64,000 nucleotides of DNA from Plasmodium malariae (GCF_900090045.1 NC_041786.1:997501-1061500), one strand, 5' to 3'. Numbered from the stretch's first letter, positions 21,739 to 33,242 are shown. The notes: generated from the sequence alone by a model not told the origin. Made by a program: numbers and translations.

Positions 21739-24423
21739 ATGGACGATTCGTTTTACTTTTTGCATAATGAAGAAGAATCAGAGCAAGTGAAGGAAGCTAA
21801 ATTTGAGCTTCACAACGCTCTAAAGAGAAACAGAGCACGGACAAATAGAACAAGTAAACCTATGAGGGAGTCCTCAAATGTAATTCCCCTTGTCGAAAAG
21901 AAAACGCAGAATTTGACTGGAATGAAAGAAATGAATGCATTTATCTGTGGAGCGAAAACTACGCAGAATCAGCCAGCAGTCTTTAAGGTGACAAAGGGGG
22001 GGAAGGCAGGCCATTTTTACGGAAACAACGATAGTGCTACTAACAATAATGGTAGTAATAATAAAAACAGTGGTGGTAATAATGACAGTAATGTGTTAAT
22101 GGACCACTCGGAAGAGAACCAAAAATATCAAAACGCCATCTCTAAAAATAATGAATTATTTAAGGAGAAAGGAGCTGACTGTGCAAAAGCAGGGCGATCG
22201 AGGGAAGCTGGAATGGGTAAACATGGAAAGGACCAAAGAAAAGCATACAGCCCAGAGGAAGGAGGTAAAAACGGTACTACTATAGCCGGTACTATTACAG
22301 ATGGTACTGCTGCTTTAGATCCCACGGCTAACAACCTTAGTGATAACGGACACAACAGCACAGGTGGTAGTGTTAAATCTGATAGAGCTGGTACCACAGG
22401 CGAAAGGAACAAAAGAAAATGGGTCAACGAGTCTGAAGAAAGCACAGGGAAAAAAAAATCAAAACATGAATATGAAAATATTAGTAAGCAAAGGAGTTGC
22501 TCTATAGGAGATAAGACTGTTATTTCGATAAATTCAGAGAATAGAATATTATCTGATATTAGTGAATTCTCTAGTTCGCCAATGACTGACTATTCTTCAT
22601 CAACGAATTACTTATCGAGTAATCCAAAACAGGAGCAATACATGTCAACGGATAAGAAAAAGACTCCCTTTTATTCTTTATCACCTGGAAATAAAAAAGA
22701 GAATGACAGAGATGTAAGGGGTTTAAACAAAGTAAATGCGTTTGGAGGTGTGAAGGGGTGGAAAGGAAAAGGGCAAAAAAGTAGTGCACACAATACGGCC
22801 GACAGAAATTGTGGTAGTAATGGTAATAATGGCAACAGTGGCAATAGTGGTAATAGTGGTAATAGTGGTAATAGTGGCAAAAGTAGCTGGAGTGGAAAAA
22901 GTAGCCGTAGTAGAGACAGAGCTAAGGAAAGAATGAACAAGCTAATGGGAAAAGATAAAAAAATTCTAAGTAAATTTAGAATGAACTACAATAGACTGAC
23001 AGAGGGAGAACAGAAATATTACAAATACATGATGAAAAAGCTAAACATAAGATATGATTCAAGGAAACATGTCTTTTACACAGATGGTATGTTTACTAAA
23101 AATTTTGCAAAAATAATGGAAAAAGAAAGAGGTAATTATGATTATCTAGGTTATGTTGAGTATGCATGTTTTTATATATTAGAATGGCTAACCCCAACAA
23201 AGGAAGAAAAATTATTGAAAGAAAAAGCCTTAATGAAGTTAGAAGTAGTCGTGAAATCAATTTTTTCCAAAGCTCGAATGGAAGTATTTGGATCATTTGT
23301 TACTGGTTTATCTATTCCTGGAAGTGATGTTGATGTTTGCTTTATGAATATAGATGGAGAAGAGATTAATATTTTGAATATAATTGCTTATACATTAATA
23401 AAATTAAATATGAACACAGATATAAGAATAATTAAAGATGCTAAAGTTAAGATATTGAAATATACAGATAAAGAAACAGGTGTACAAGTAGATATATGTA
23501 TTAACCAAAAATCTTCAAGAGAGACTACAGAATTTATACAAAATAAAATGAAAGAGTACGTTTATTTACGACCAATAGTTTTGCTTTTAAAATTTTTTCT
23601 AAATACAAGAAGTTTAAATGAAACATATACAGGAGGTATTGGATCATTTCTTTTATGTTGTATGGTATTGCATTTTCTTCAATTACATGAATCTACATTT
23701 GATACAACTGTTTATAATAACACGTATATAGCAAAACTGCTTATCGAATTTTTTAATTTCTATAGTATTGATTATAATATTAACTATAAATGTTCTGTAC
23801 TAAGAGGGTTAGGTCATGTTATGCCAAGATATATGAGAAAAGAATTCCAACATGACAATCGTCTTTGTTTTGAAAATCCAGTTAATCCATCTCATAATAT
23901 AGGACAGAATGCCTATAAAATTAGATATATCTTTAATTTATTTACTCTAAATTTCTGTACCCTAATAGAACTAATTAAAAGATTAAAGAAGAGCAAGAAC
24001 TTTACTACTCATAACAGGGGTCAGAAGCACACACGCCAGCAGCAAAAGGACGAGGCAATAAGGGCAACTAGTACATGTGTCGGGGAAAATAACACGAATG
24101 CAAATAGTACATACGTGGACGGAAACAAAATGAACGTTAATTTTATCTTCCCCCTATTTTTTGCAAACTTTATTAATTCTGACCATATTGTTTTTACAAA
24201 AAGGGTTAAGGCAAACTTCCCAGCAGCTGACTGGAACATCAACCACTTTGATTTTGCTTTTTCGAAAGAGGAAAAAAATAAATTATTTGAGATGCTTTGT
24301 GAAGACTTATCTACATTTTTAGATAACAGCAGCTCTTGCCGTATGGTCGATTTGTTTTCAACCATGGACGGAATGTTTTCCTTTTCCTTCGACGTGTACA
24401 ACAATATATTCAAGCACGCATAG
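21739..24423 (+). CDS. Non-canonical poly(A) polymerase / nucleotidyltransferase, TRF4-like
   Basis: Pol-beta-type nucleotidyltransferase most like TRF4/5 (PAPD5/7), which in other eukaryotes oligoadenylates nuclear RNAs for exosome decay as part of TRAMP. One exon, 894 aa. Residues 1-420 are low complexity (Asn, Gly, Ser, Lys), including an NSG run near 358-375. The catalytic domain follows: FGSFVTGLSIPGSDVDVC with catalytic Asp530 and Asp532, and the third carboxylate Asp585 in VQVDICIN. The central PAP domain has LRPIVLLLKFFLNTRSLNE and TGGIGSFLLCCMVLHFLQ. The PAP-associated segment reads LCFENPVNPSHNIGQNAY, corresponding to the family's D/N-P-x-x-x-x-N-D/I signature. A further low-complexity insert (about 755-800) splits the C-terminal region. 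TRAMP membership is inference. Confidence 0.88.
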   Translation: MDDSFYFLHNEEESEQVKEAKFELHNALKRNRARTNRTSKPMRESSNVIPLVEKKTQNLTGMKEMNAFICGAKTTQNQPAVFKVTKGGKAGHFYGNNDSATNNNGSNNKNSGGNNDSNVLMDHSEENQKYQNAISKNNELFKEKGADCAKAGRSREAGMGKHGKDQRKAYSPEEGGKNGTTIAGTITDGTAALDPTANNLSDNGHNSTGGSVKSDRAGTTGERNKRKWVNESEESTGKKKSKHEYENISKQRSCSIGDKTVISINSENRILSDISEFSSSPMTDYSSSTNYLSSNPKQEQYMSTDKKKTPFYSLSPGNKKENDRDVRGLNKVNAFGGVKGWKGKGQKSSAHNTADRNCGSNGNNGNSGNSGNSGNSGNSGKSSWSGKSSRSRDRAKERMNKLMGKDKKILSKFRMNYNRLTEGEQKYYKYMMKKLNIRYDSRKHVFYTDGMFTKNFAKIMEKERGNYDYLGYVEYACFYILEWLTPTKEEKLLKEKALMKLEVVVKSIFSKARMEVFGSFVTGLSIPGSDVDVCFMNIDGEEINILNIIAYTLIKLNMNTDIRIIKDAKVKILKYTDKETGVQVDICINQKSSRETTEFIQNKMKEYVYLRPIVLLLKFFLNTRSLNETYTGGIGSFLLCCMVLHFLQLHESTFDTTVYNNTYIAKLLIEFFNFYSIDYNINYKCSVLRGLGHVMPRYMRKEFQHDNRLCFENPVNPSHNIGQNAYKIRYIFNLFTLNFCTLIELIKRLKKSKNFTTHNRGQKHTRQQQKDEAIRATSTCVGENNTNANSTYVDGNKMNVNFIFPLFFANFINSDHIVFTKRVKANFPAADWNINHFDFAFSKEEKNKLFEMLCEDLSTFLDNSSSCRMVDLFSTMDGMFSFSFDVYNNIFKHA

Positions 24424-25059
24424 TGCTTTGCCTAGCACCACGTATAGGACTACGCGTAGTCGTACGGGTGGGATTTTCGTGTTGCATTTTCGCGCCTTAT
24501 GATAACTTCTTCCATTTGTCCACCCATCCATTCATTCGTCCATCCATCTACTCATTCATTCATTCATTTTTTTTTTTTTTTTGATCTCTCCAAAAAAGGA
24601 GACAACCCATTTGTAAATATTAGCTTCAAAAGTGAAGTTTATGTTTGTGCATTTTTTATGTAAAAAAGAAAAAAACAAAAATTAAGTGGACGTTATATAA
24701 CAGTGAGTAGCAGTGTAGCATGTGTGAAATAGGACGTTCCCAACAAAATTGCACTAAATGAAAAGCATAGTGAGGTGAACAAATTAAATGTGCACAGAAG
24801 ATATATGAATGGAAAAATTTTTCACTGCACACGTGAAGTTAAAAAATGTCCTGATTTGTTAATAAAATTTTTTTTTTTTTTTTTTTTTTTTGTGAAGTTT
24901 TGCATATTCCATAAAGGGGACATTCATTTGGCTTGTTTAATGAACACCCATTTAAAAAAAAGGACTATCATGGCATTAAAACTTTTTTTTTTCTTTCCTT
25001 TATCCCACTTCAAGAAATTCATTCTACTTCGAATAGCTTCATTTCCCGTCGAGTCTTAG
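24424..25059. other. Convergent intergenic region, nucleotidyltransferase / TRAPPC2
   Basis: Short CATTCATC-type repeats at about 24520-24565, and poly-T runs at about 24567 and 24870-24890. Nothing gene-like seen. Confidence 0.75.
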
Positions 25060-25551
25060 TCACTGGTGTAAGAACCTCTTTGCCGCAAGGTGAACGTTCT
25101 GATCGAACAGGGAACTGGTTATAATTCCGTTAGGCTCGTACAACGGGTTTAGTAGAACTTTTATGTAATTTTCATGAACTGTTTCGAAAAAGGCTCTAAT
25201 ACTTTCATCAGAAGGTATATGTATGTTGTTGGCATATGCCGAATTACTTATTTCATTTTTATTTTTATATAATAACAAGAATTTTATATGACCAGGTGTA
25301 CAGTAAGCTGATACACTGTAATTATTAAACGAGTCAATAGTTTTTAAAAACATATTTGTGCTTTTCCAAACTACTTCATCTAATGAATCTAACGACTGAT
25401 GAATTATGAATTGAGCTAAATGTTCAGATATATCTTTTTTTCCATTTATGGACAAATCTACTTCGTATATAGGGATATCACCTTTTCCTATTATCGTTAA
25501 AACCAAAACTTGACATATGCCACTGGAATTTATGCCTGTATTTCTATTCAT
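25060..25551 (-). CDS. TRAPP complex subunit 2 (TRAPPC2, sedlin/Trs20)
   Basis: Longin-fold subunit of the TRAPP tethering complex, which acts at ER-to-Golgi transport and as a Rab1/Ypt1 exchange factor. The 163-aa single exon aligns along the length of sedlin (140 aa): LTIIGKGDIPIYEVDL, LAQFIIHQSLDSLDEVVW, NMFLKTIDSFNNYSVSAY, TPGHIKFLLL, FFETVHENYIKVLLNPLYEP and SSLFDQNVHLAAKRFL. A roughly 20-residue insert between the LLLYK strand and the following helix (about 98-115) accounts for the extra length. It fits functionally with the Sed5-type syntaxin further along the window. Confidence 0.93.
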   Translation of the reverse strand: MNRNTGINSSGICQVLVLTIIGKGDIPIYEVDLSINGKKDISEHLAQFIIHQSLDSLDEVVWKSTNMFLKTIDSFNNYSVSAYCTPGHIKFLLLYKNKNEISNSAYANNIHIPSDESIRAFFETVHENYIKVLLNPLYEPNGIITSSLFDQNVHLAAKRFLHQ

Positions 25552-25824
25552 CTTTATGATATATTTCCGATATATGTTTTTATCTATTCTACATGCGCAT
25601 GTTCATCATCCCGTTTGGAAATTCACCACACGGTAGCTCTTCGTTTATTTTATGACAAGCCCCTGTACCCATACATACGCACATATGCCCATATATGCAT
25701 ATACATATGGATATACATATACGCATATATATACATATACGTATAGATATACATATACGCATATATATACATATACGTATAGATATATATATATATATAT
25801 AAACATACGTATAGATATAAATAT

Positions 25825-25855
<31 letters not shown>

Positions 25856-26644
25856 CTACTATGCCATATTTCGAAGTTCCCTTTTAACTAAAAACAGATC
25901 TCCTTACATATAGTTCATCATCGCTTCTTCTTTTTCTTCTTATTAGAAAAATAAATATGTTCGATAAGTCGAACTGGAGCACAGTTAAGATATGCTAGCA
26001 GTCATAAATCTCCTGTGTTTTCTTAATAGTTCAGTTGGCACATCAATTGTACACAGCTATATATGTACATGCGTACGTCCTTAAATGCATATATATATAT
26101 ATATATATATATGCATAACACATATATGCCCATACATTTATACAAACTTCGTTATGAAAAAAAAAAAAAGAAAACAGCGCAAGTCCGTTTTTGCGAATAT
26201 CAAAATGTACTTAATTAAATAAACCTACAATTAAGCGGCTAAATATTTGCCAACTTTGGTAAAAACGAATTTTCCACTTGAAAATGTCAACATAAAATTG
26301 GTGGGCACGTAATATAAGCGGACGAACAAAAAAAAAAAAAAAAAAAAAAAAAAGCGAAACGAAACGAAAAATGCTAAAGAAACATACGAAAAAATGCAAG
26401 AAAAAGCGCGAATTCTTTAATTAAAATGGTGCGCCCAAAAGGCGCAAAAGCGTAAAAGCGTAAAAGCGCAAAAGACCATCTGTTCGTGTTTATAACCTGT
26501 ACATAGGTAAACCCACGTATGCACTTATTTACCTAGGTGAGCCCTACATGTGTGCACAAAAAATTTGCAGTTATTTCCAATTTTTACTATGAAAGGGTGA
26601 AATTTTAAAAAATTAGCCCCTCCCCCCCGGTCTTCTAATTATTA
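25552..26644. other. Intergenic region upstream of TRAPPC2
   Basis: Contains ATACATATACGCAT-type repeats and (TA)n at about 25680-25855, further (AT)n at about 26089-26111, a poly-A tract at about 26329-26353, and a small GC-rich array of AAAAGCGT/GCGC units at 26435-26475. No gene seen. Confidence 0.7.
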
Positions 26645-29600
26645 TTAAGCATTTTTAAGCTTTGGAACAAATTTTTTAATTTCCTTCTTGATTTCTATTT
26701 TTTTTGTTAATTTTACATTCACCTTATTTTTGTCAATGAACACGGTACTCTTATTGGTTTTTTCGAAAATGGACTTCAAAGTGCTATTCTCTTCGCTGGC
26801 TTCTGCAAAGGGAAAATGTAAAAAGGAAGGAACACAACGATTAAGGAAGTGGAAATGGGTAAAACTTGCACACATGCACACTTGCACATACATATGTGCA
26901 CGTAAACACACGCAAACGCATACATACACATACATGAACAGGCATATATAAATGCCCTCTCACATTTGGAGCGTGCGTGTTACTTGTCTGCAGGGGCGAC
27001 GAGTCTGCCGTAGGTATTGGCTTCTTCAAAAGTTTGGGTGCAATGCCTATCTGTTTTGATCCTGTTTGAGCTTCTTTCTCAGGGATGGCCTCTTTTTTTG
27101 TAGATGGCTTTAATTTGAAAAGGGATAACATCTTGGCTTTAATAGTTGTTTTCTCTTCAATACTATTTTCCGATTTGTATGATTCTTTTTCAAGTGCAGG
27201 TCTTTTCTCTTTTTTCATTTCGTCATTTAAAACTGCCTTGCTGTCATTATTTTTAACATTTATATTATCCTTGTTTACCTCTTTCGTTGTAGGTAGAGGT
27301 GTTTTTATAAACATTTTGTTAAATATTTTTTTTAAGTTTTCTTTCTTCGGTTCAATTTTTATTTTTATGAGAGGTCTTATTTTACTATTATTTGATGAAA
27401 GTCCCTCATTTAGGTTGACTACTTCCGAGTTGTTCATGTTCTTATTAGCATTATTTGATTTACTGCTCTCTACATTGTTTGGTTCTCCTACATCAAATGG
27501 TTTTTTAGCTAGTTCCGTTTTAGCAATTTTCATTTTTGCTAGCTCAATTTTTGGGAGCTCCTTTTTTCCGTTAAATGGGAGTTTAATTTTCATTGTTCCA
27601 TCCTTCAAAATATTAGCACTCTTTTTGATTAATTCTTTATTTTTTAAATTAAATTTGTTTTCATCATTTGACTTATTTATTTTTTCTAAATTTGATTTTA
27701 CTGATTCGACATTATTCCCCTTTGTATGCACTAAATTTTGTACTTTTTTCTGGTATTGTGCTAAAGTAGTTGGAGGAGTATCATTAATATCAGCAGTCGT
27801 ATTTTTCACTTTACTTGTCTCAAGTTTTTTGGTTAAATTTTTTATTAAACTTCTAACAGAGGATGTATTGTTAGTACCTTCTATGTTCATTTTATTTTTT
27901 TGCGCTTCTTTTTCATTATCACTATTACTACTGATTGAAATATTGCCATTGTTGTTACTACTGACGTTTTTGTTAATAATGTTGTTTGTCTTGCTGATTA
28001 TTCGTCCTTTATTTGCTCCGTTTAAATTTCCCTTTTCCTTTAACTCAGCACCTGCCTTGTTTACATTTGTAATGTTGTCTATCGTCGATCCTGTTATGAG
28101 AATGCGAATGAGGGGAGAACACAAAAAAAAAAAAAAAAAAATTAACAGTTTATATGATAAGAAGAAGTTAAGAAGTTACACTATTAGGTATAGTATAGGA
28201 AAGCATGTAACAATCACGCACGGAATAATAGCTATTCTAACAAATAGGCTAGTGTTCCCTTTAGAGAATTCTACGGAGATCAGTACCTTTATTTTCATTC
28301 TTCGAGGTATATTGCTTGAAGACGACCTTCTTTCCCTTCAACGCAGAAAAACTAGTCTTCACATTACTGGAAGTATTACTGTTGTTAATATCTCCATTGG
28401 TATTACCCGTAGAATTAGAGAGACCATTGCGCAACGAGGGCTGTTGCCTGAGCTCCTGTTGATCCCTATCAGCAATGACCTTACTGAGCACAACACTTTT
28501 TTGAAATGTCAATTTCCCTGCATGAGCTACTGTTGTATCATTAGGTACAACCGTTTTATGAGTACCATTTGATAGTAATGTTTTTGACTTGCTTGCACTT
28601 GAAATATACGAAGGGAATGTATAACGTTTAGCATTTTTAAATATTTCTGCTGGTAGAATTGCATTATTAGGATATGCATACACAGTTACATATATTTTAC
28701 CAATGATATCTGGTTTTGTTTTATCCATTCTTGAATATATATCCCATGAAGAATCTTTTTTTAATGTCTTTTCGCTAATAAAAGAACATATAGATGTACC
28801 TATTAACATCCTACCCGTTATATCATGAATATCTATCATGAAGCTAGGAATATTACCTGGAGTCTTCGGTGGTAGAATGTCCAAATGAATATTACTATCA
28901 ATATTGAACATATATTGCCCTATATTTGTCATGGCATTTGGTTCTTTAGGTTTTGTTACTCGCTTACTATTTTGAATTGCATTTGTTGGTGTTTCGTTAT
29001 CATATCTTACTACACAAACTATTCGAGGATTTTTCTTTGCATATTTAATTTCTACCATTCCCACTTTTATATCGAAACCTAGTAAATCTTGAGGTATAAT
29101 AGTAATGTTATTACTATCACTATTATATACATTTTGAATTTTTTCCAATTTATTTTGTTCTTCTTCGACATATTTTGAAAAAAAAGTTTCATCTTCAGTG
29201 TTATTAATACCATTTATATTATTATTATTTCTGACCAAATCCGAAAAACTATTTTCTGATGCAATAGGAATTGTACTACTTTGATTCATTTTGTTATGAC
29301 CATGTTCATAATTATTGTAAGTATGATCATAATGGATAGGACTATTACAGGAAGAAGGAGGAAGCCATCCATCCGCTTCAGATGACACTACAGGAGGTAA
29401 AGGAGGAATAGGAGGACTTGTAAATTTTCCGTCTTTTAACAATCCAACAGATTGATAGTATAACATTCCATATAGAGAGTTAATGCGTGGATCAAGTGTT
29501 CTACATGGGTATATATAATCCAGTAGTATTTTTATCGTTCTTATTGTCTTCCCTGTGTTTGTTTTTCTACCACTTACACTATTATTATAATTAGCAGTAG

Positions 29601-30099
29601 CAGAAGGACTAGCATTATTAGTATTGTTAGTATTGCTAGTACCATTACTTTCACATAACTCTGCAACTACTTGCGTACACACACCAGCAAAGGACTGAAC
29701 TAACGTGTCCAGTTGTATATACAACAAATCGATACGACGCACTGTGTCAATTAAAGAATTTTGATTTTCTTTTATATTATTTAACTTGTCTTCCAGTTTT
29801 TTCGTATATATTTTATTTTTTTCTAATGACGCATATGCATTATATACTTCCTTCTGTAAAAAGTAATTGTTTTTTTCTGAACAAGTTCTTTTCTCTTTTT
29901 CTATTTGATATAAATTAAAATAATGTCTTATTTTGTTTTCTAATTCTTCTAAAATATTTTCAATAATTTCTGGCTCTGGTCGAAGCCTTTCGTTTATTGT
30001 ATCCCTTGTCAGACTATACTTGTTTCTTTCTAATTCTTCCAAGTTGATTAGTGCATCTTTCCATGCTTTTTTATCGATGCTCTTTTTCTTCTTCTTCAT
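26645..30099 (-). CDS. Conserved coiled-coil protein with possible C2-like domain, 3 exons
   Basis: Three open segments join into one 1025-aa protein. Exon 1 is 30099-28287 (donor AAAG|GTACTG), exon 2 is 28090-26984 (acceptor AACAG, donor ACAA|GTAACA) and exon 3 is 26802-26645; phases agree at both junctions. I do not recognise the protein. Residues 1-160 are highly charged and predicted to be coiled coil (ENKIRHYFNLYQIEKEKR). A Pro-rich stretch (SPPIPPLPP) lies near 225-235. Residues about 340-490 look like a beta-sandwich and end GKIYVTVYAYP, which could be a C2-like fold; this is a weak inference. From about 490 on the sequence is Asn/Lys/Ser-rich, including a Lys-rich repeat region (KIELAKMKIAKTELAKK). 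The last exon encodes a basic tail ending KKFVPKLKNA. Confidence 0.8.
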
Positions 30100-30622
30100 T
30101 TTTAAATACCCTGATTAAGACCAACTCTTGTAAAACGTTTGGGGGAGCAGGGAAGGGTTAATATGGTTAAAAACATTGACAAGCGGGGGTTTCTAAGCAT
30201 GCAGAAAAGTGGTACGAGAAAGGGGAGGAAAAGAAGAAAGGCATATGAAGAAGGGTAGATACACACAAAAAAAAAAAAAAATATACATAAACATATATAT
30301 GAGCATACGTATACGAACATACGTCCATGCAGTGTGTTTAAAATAAATCGCTCCTATATTTGTAGGTTAAAAAGGAGAAGATCACTGTAAAGACAAAGAA
30401 TCATACATAAACATATTGTTATATTGTAAGCTGATTAAACACACGAAGAAGATTACATTCTGTCACAAGAGTGTTTATTAAAACGTCTTCATATGGAGGA
30501 AATTGCATTTATTTAATCAATGAATGTTAAGGAGATAAAATTAAAAGGGGATATTAAATGTGAGAAATAAAAAGTACATTAAAAGTGTGCAATAAAAGTG
30601 TACAGTAAGAAAGAATATTAAA

Positions 30623-30870
30623 AATGGAGTTACAAAATGGAGTTACAAAATGGAGTTACAAAATGGAGTTACAAAATGGAGTTACAAAATGGAGTTACAA
30701 AATGGAGTTACAAAATGGAGTTACAAAATGGAGTTGCAAAATGGAGTTGCAAAATGGAATTGCAAAATGGATCTACAAAATGGAGTTGCAAAATGGAGTT
30801 ACAAAAAGGAGTTACAAAAAGGAGTTGCAAAATGGAATTGCAAAATGGAGCTACAAAATGGAGTAACAAA
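30623..30870. repeat. 13-bp minisatellite
   Basis: About 19 copies of a 13-bp unit (ATGGAGTTACAAA) with variants (GTTGCAAA, ATCTACAAA) concentrated in the second half. Because 13 is not divisible by three, all three frames stay open and yield repetitive spurious proteins. Confidence 0.95.
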
Positions 30871-31632
30871 ACGAAGGTTCAAAAATGAACATTGAAAAGG
30901 GAATATTGAAAGATAAGGAAATATTTGTTCATTTTTCTCCCTTTTACGATATATGGTACGAAATAATTATTGTACTCATAAATAAAAACTTTGGGTACAA
31001 CGAAATGACGAATTAATGAAAAACATGCTTGATTTGTAAAAACATTGACTTTTTAAAATTATAAGGAAGTATGTATATGTGTTAGTATATGTGTAAGTAT
31101 ATTTTAAAAAATATTTATACATAATAGACATAAATTTATTAACGTGCACATACTATAGGTAGCCACAGAAATATGTACACATATACACAAACATACGTAC
31201 ATACAAACATACATGCATACATACAAACATACATGCATACATACAAACATACATGCATACATACGAACGTACGTATAAACATACGCCCATATACACATGT
31301 GAACATAAATGAGAGTTAATCCCACCTGAGTACATAATATATAAGTTGAACAATTTATGAACACTTTAAATGATGTTGTTTATTCACATGGTTCAAATTA
31401 TGAACTCTTTTTTGGGAGAAGTGTTACGAATATAATTTAAAAAATAAAAAAATTCTTCCATTTTTTAATTAGTGAGTTTTGCTTTTTAAAACTATTAAAA
31501 TGAGTATATTCGTTTTTCTTCTACTTTTGCTGTACTTTTTTTTTTTTTTTTTTTTAAGTCAATTTATTGTACTGCTCCCCAGGTAGCTGTTAGAACATTT
31601 TAGCCAAGCAACGTATTTTTTTTTTTTTTTTT

Positions 31633-31683
31633 CTTATGAACAGATCTGTTGTTTTTTTTTTTTTCTTATGAACAGATCTGTTG
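31633..31683. repeat. Duplicated 19-bp element containing a 12-bp palindrome
   Basis: The 19-mer CTTATGAACAGATCTGTTG occurs at 31633-31651 and again identically at 31665-31683, each behind a poly-T run (period 32 bp). It contains the perfect palindrome AACAGATCTGTT. It lies about 160 bp from a related element at 31845-31857. Confidence 0.9.
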
Positions 31684-31813
31684 TTTTTTTTTTTTTTTTT
31701 ATAAGCAAGTTCGCATTTTTTTTTTTTTTTTTTCATCATTTTTTATTATTTTATAATATATTTTGTTATTTTTTTTTTTTTCATGCACACGCACACAAAT
31801 GCACACACAAAAA

Positions 31814-31844
<31 letters not shown>

Positions 31845-31847
<3 letters not shown>

Positions 31848-31857
31848 AACAGTTCAG
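31845..31857. repeat. 13-bp intergenic palindrome-like element ATGAACAGTTCAG
   Basis: Same core (TGAACAGTTCA) directly after a roughly 29-nt poly-T run, in the large gene-poor gap. Confidence 0.85.
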
Positions 31858-32116
31858 ATATACATTTTTCTGAGGATGTAAGATGCCCCTATATCTTCTT
31901 TTCGTTTGTTGTTTTTTTCTACTTTTTTTTATTTATTTTTTTGTCAAATTATAGTTAAGTGTGAATTTGTTTTTGGTATAAGCTGTTTCCGAATTTGCTG
32001 TACAGTTAAATTAGATATTCAATGAAGGGGAGAATTTGCAAATTCTCACATACATATGTATCTATATATATACCTATAGATGCATGTGTATGTACATATG
32101 CTTAAACGGGTAAACA

Positions 32117-32420
32117 TTTATAACCTAAGTGGAAAAATGATGGTTTGCTTATTCTTATTGAAAGCATATTTTCCTTTAACAGAAGGGGAGAATTTCACCA
32201 CGATTTACAGCGTGGGACAAATAATCATTGATATTTATGCAGGTTGCTATTAAGAATACAGACCTCCCCAAGAATGGGGAATGCAAATGTTAAATATGGT
32301 TTTCTCAAATACTCTTAATATCAAAGAGACTACATTTCAATAACCAATATACTAATTCATAGCTGTTAATATCTCATTCAAATGTATGAATGCGTACGGA
32401 CATTTCGAGATCAAGCTATA
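32117..32420. other. Non-repetitive patch with hairpins; possible structured RNA
   Basis: Within a low-complexity gap this roughly 300-bp patch has mixed composition. It can form two small stems: CCACG/CGTGG (32198-32202 with 32211-32215) and TCCCC/GGGGA (32265-32269 with 32276-32280). It also contains a 38-codon plus-strand frame (32137-32253). I do not recognise a known RNA family, and strand is undecided. Confidence 0.25.
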
Positions 32421-33092
32421 TATATATATACATATATACATATTTATGTAAAAAAAAAAAAAGAAAAAAGAACAAAATGAATGAATAAATATCTTACTCA
32501 CAATGCGTGTCTTGTCAAGTGTGTTGGCAATTGTACATAAAATTTTTATCTTAATTAAAGTTCCAAAACAAGAAAAATAGAAAAATGTTTAAATTTCATT
32601 AATTCGTTAGTAGTATGTATTATCGGCTTGCAAAGTAAAAATATAATATAATAAATTTAGTTTTACCTTCACATTAACTTATCATCGTGTGGATGATAAT
32701 AAAATGTATATTAAATGCAATGTACATAGAATACACATGAACATGTAATTACAATTGCATGAAGTGCCTTCAATTTAACTTTATTATAGCATATGAAAGG
32801 ATAAACTTAGAAAAAACAACTACCTTAAACCATTTAGCATTTTTTTATTTAAGCCTATTATAAGCATTATTCCTAATGAATCATATAAAGTTTTGGAAAA
32901 AAGTTCTCAAAAAAAAAAAAATAAATAATATAAAACTGAAAATTTTCTTTTTTTTTTTTTTTTTTGGATATTGTTTTATTATTTTTTTATGAACGGGTCA
33001 TATGAAATCAATATCTACCTACAATATATTAGTCTTTTTTTTTTTTTTTTTTTTTTTCTCTATCATCTCATTCCTTTTTTTTTTTTTGACAA

Positions 33093-33242
33093 ATGAAGAG
33101 GATAAAACAAGACATACACATTGGAAGTAGGACTATGTTTGTTTTAAAAAAAGTATGTAAATATTTTTCTTTTTCTTTGTTATTAGCAGTTTTAATTTCA
33201 TATATTATTGCCTTAAAATTTATTCCTAAAAAAAAGCTGTAA
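33093..33242 (+). CDS. Possible 49-aa single-pass membrane protein
   Basis: A short uninterrupted frame with a good AAA-ATG context. It starts MKRIKQDIHIGSRTMF, continues with a basic segment (VLKKVCKYF), one hydrophobic helix (about residues 28-44, LLLAVLISYIIALKF) and the tail IPKKKL. The last four residues KKKL fit the KKxx pattern of ER-retrieved membrane proteins. I do not recognise the family. It may be a real small gene or a chance frame; no upstream exon was found, and poly-T precedes it. Confidence 0.4.
   Translation: MKRIKQDIHIGSRTMFVLKKVCKYFSFSLLLAVLISYIIALKFIPKKKL

Noticed and set aside
27085..28572. Plus-strand frame of 495 codons opposite the unknown minus-strand gene
   Set aside because: A hydrophobic shadow frame of the Lys/Asn-rich minus-strand exons; it crosses the intron and continues antisense to exon 1.
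30624..30895. Three overlapping frames rich in Met, Glu, Leu, Gln, Asn, Gly
   Set aside because: Translations of the 13-bp array; no start context, no family.
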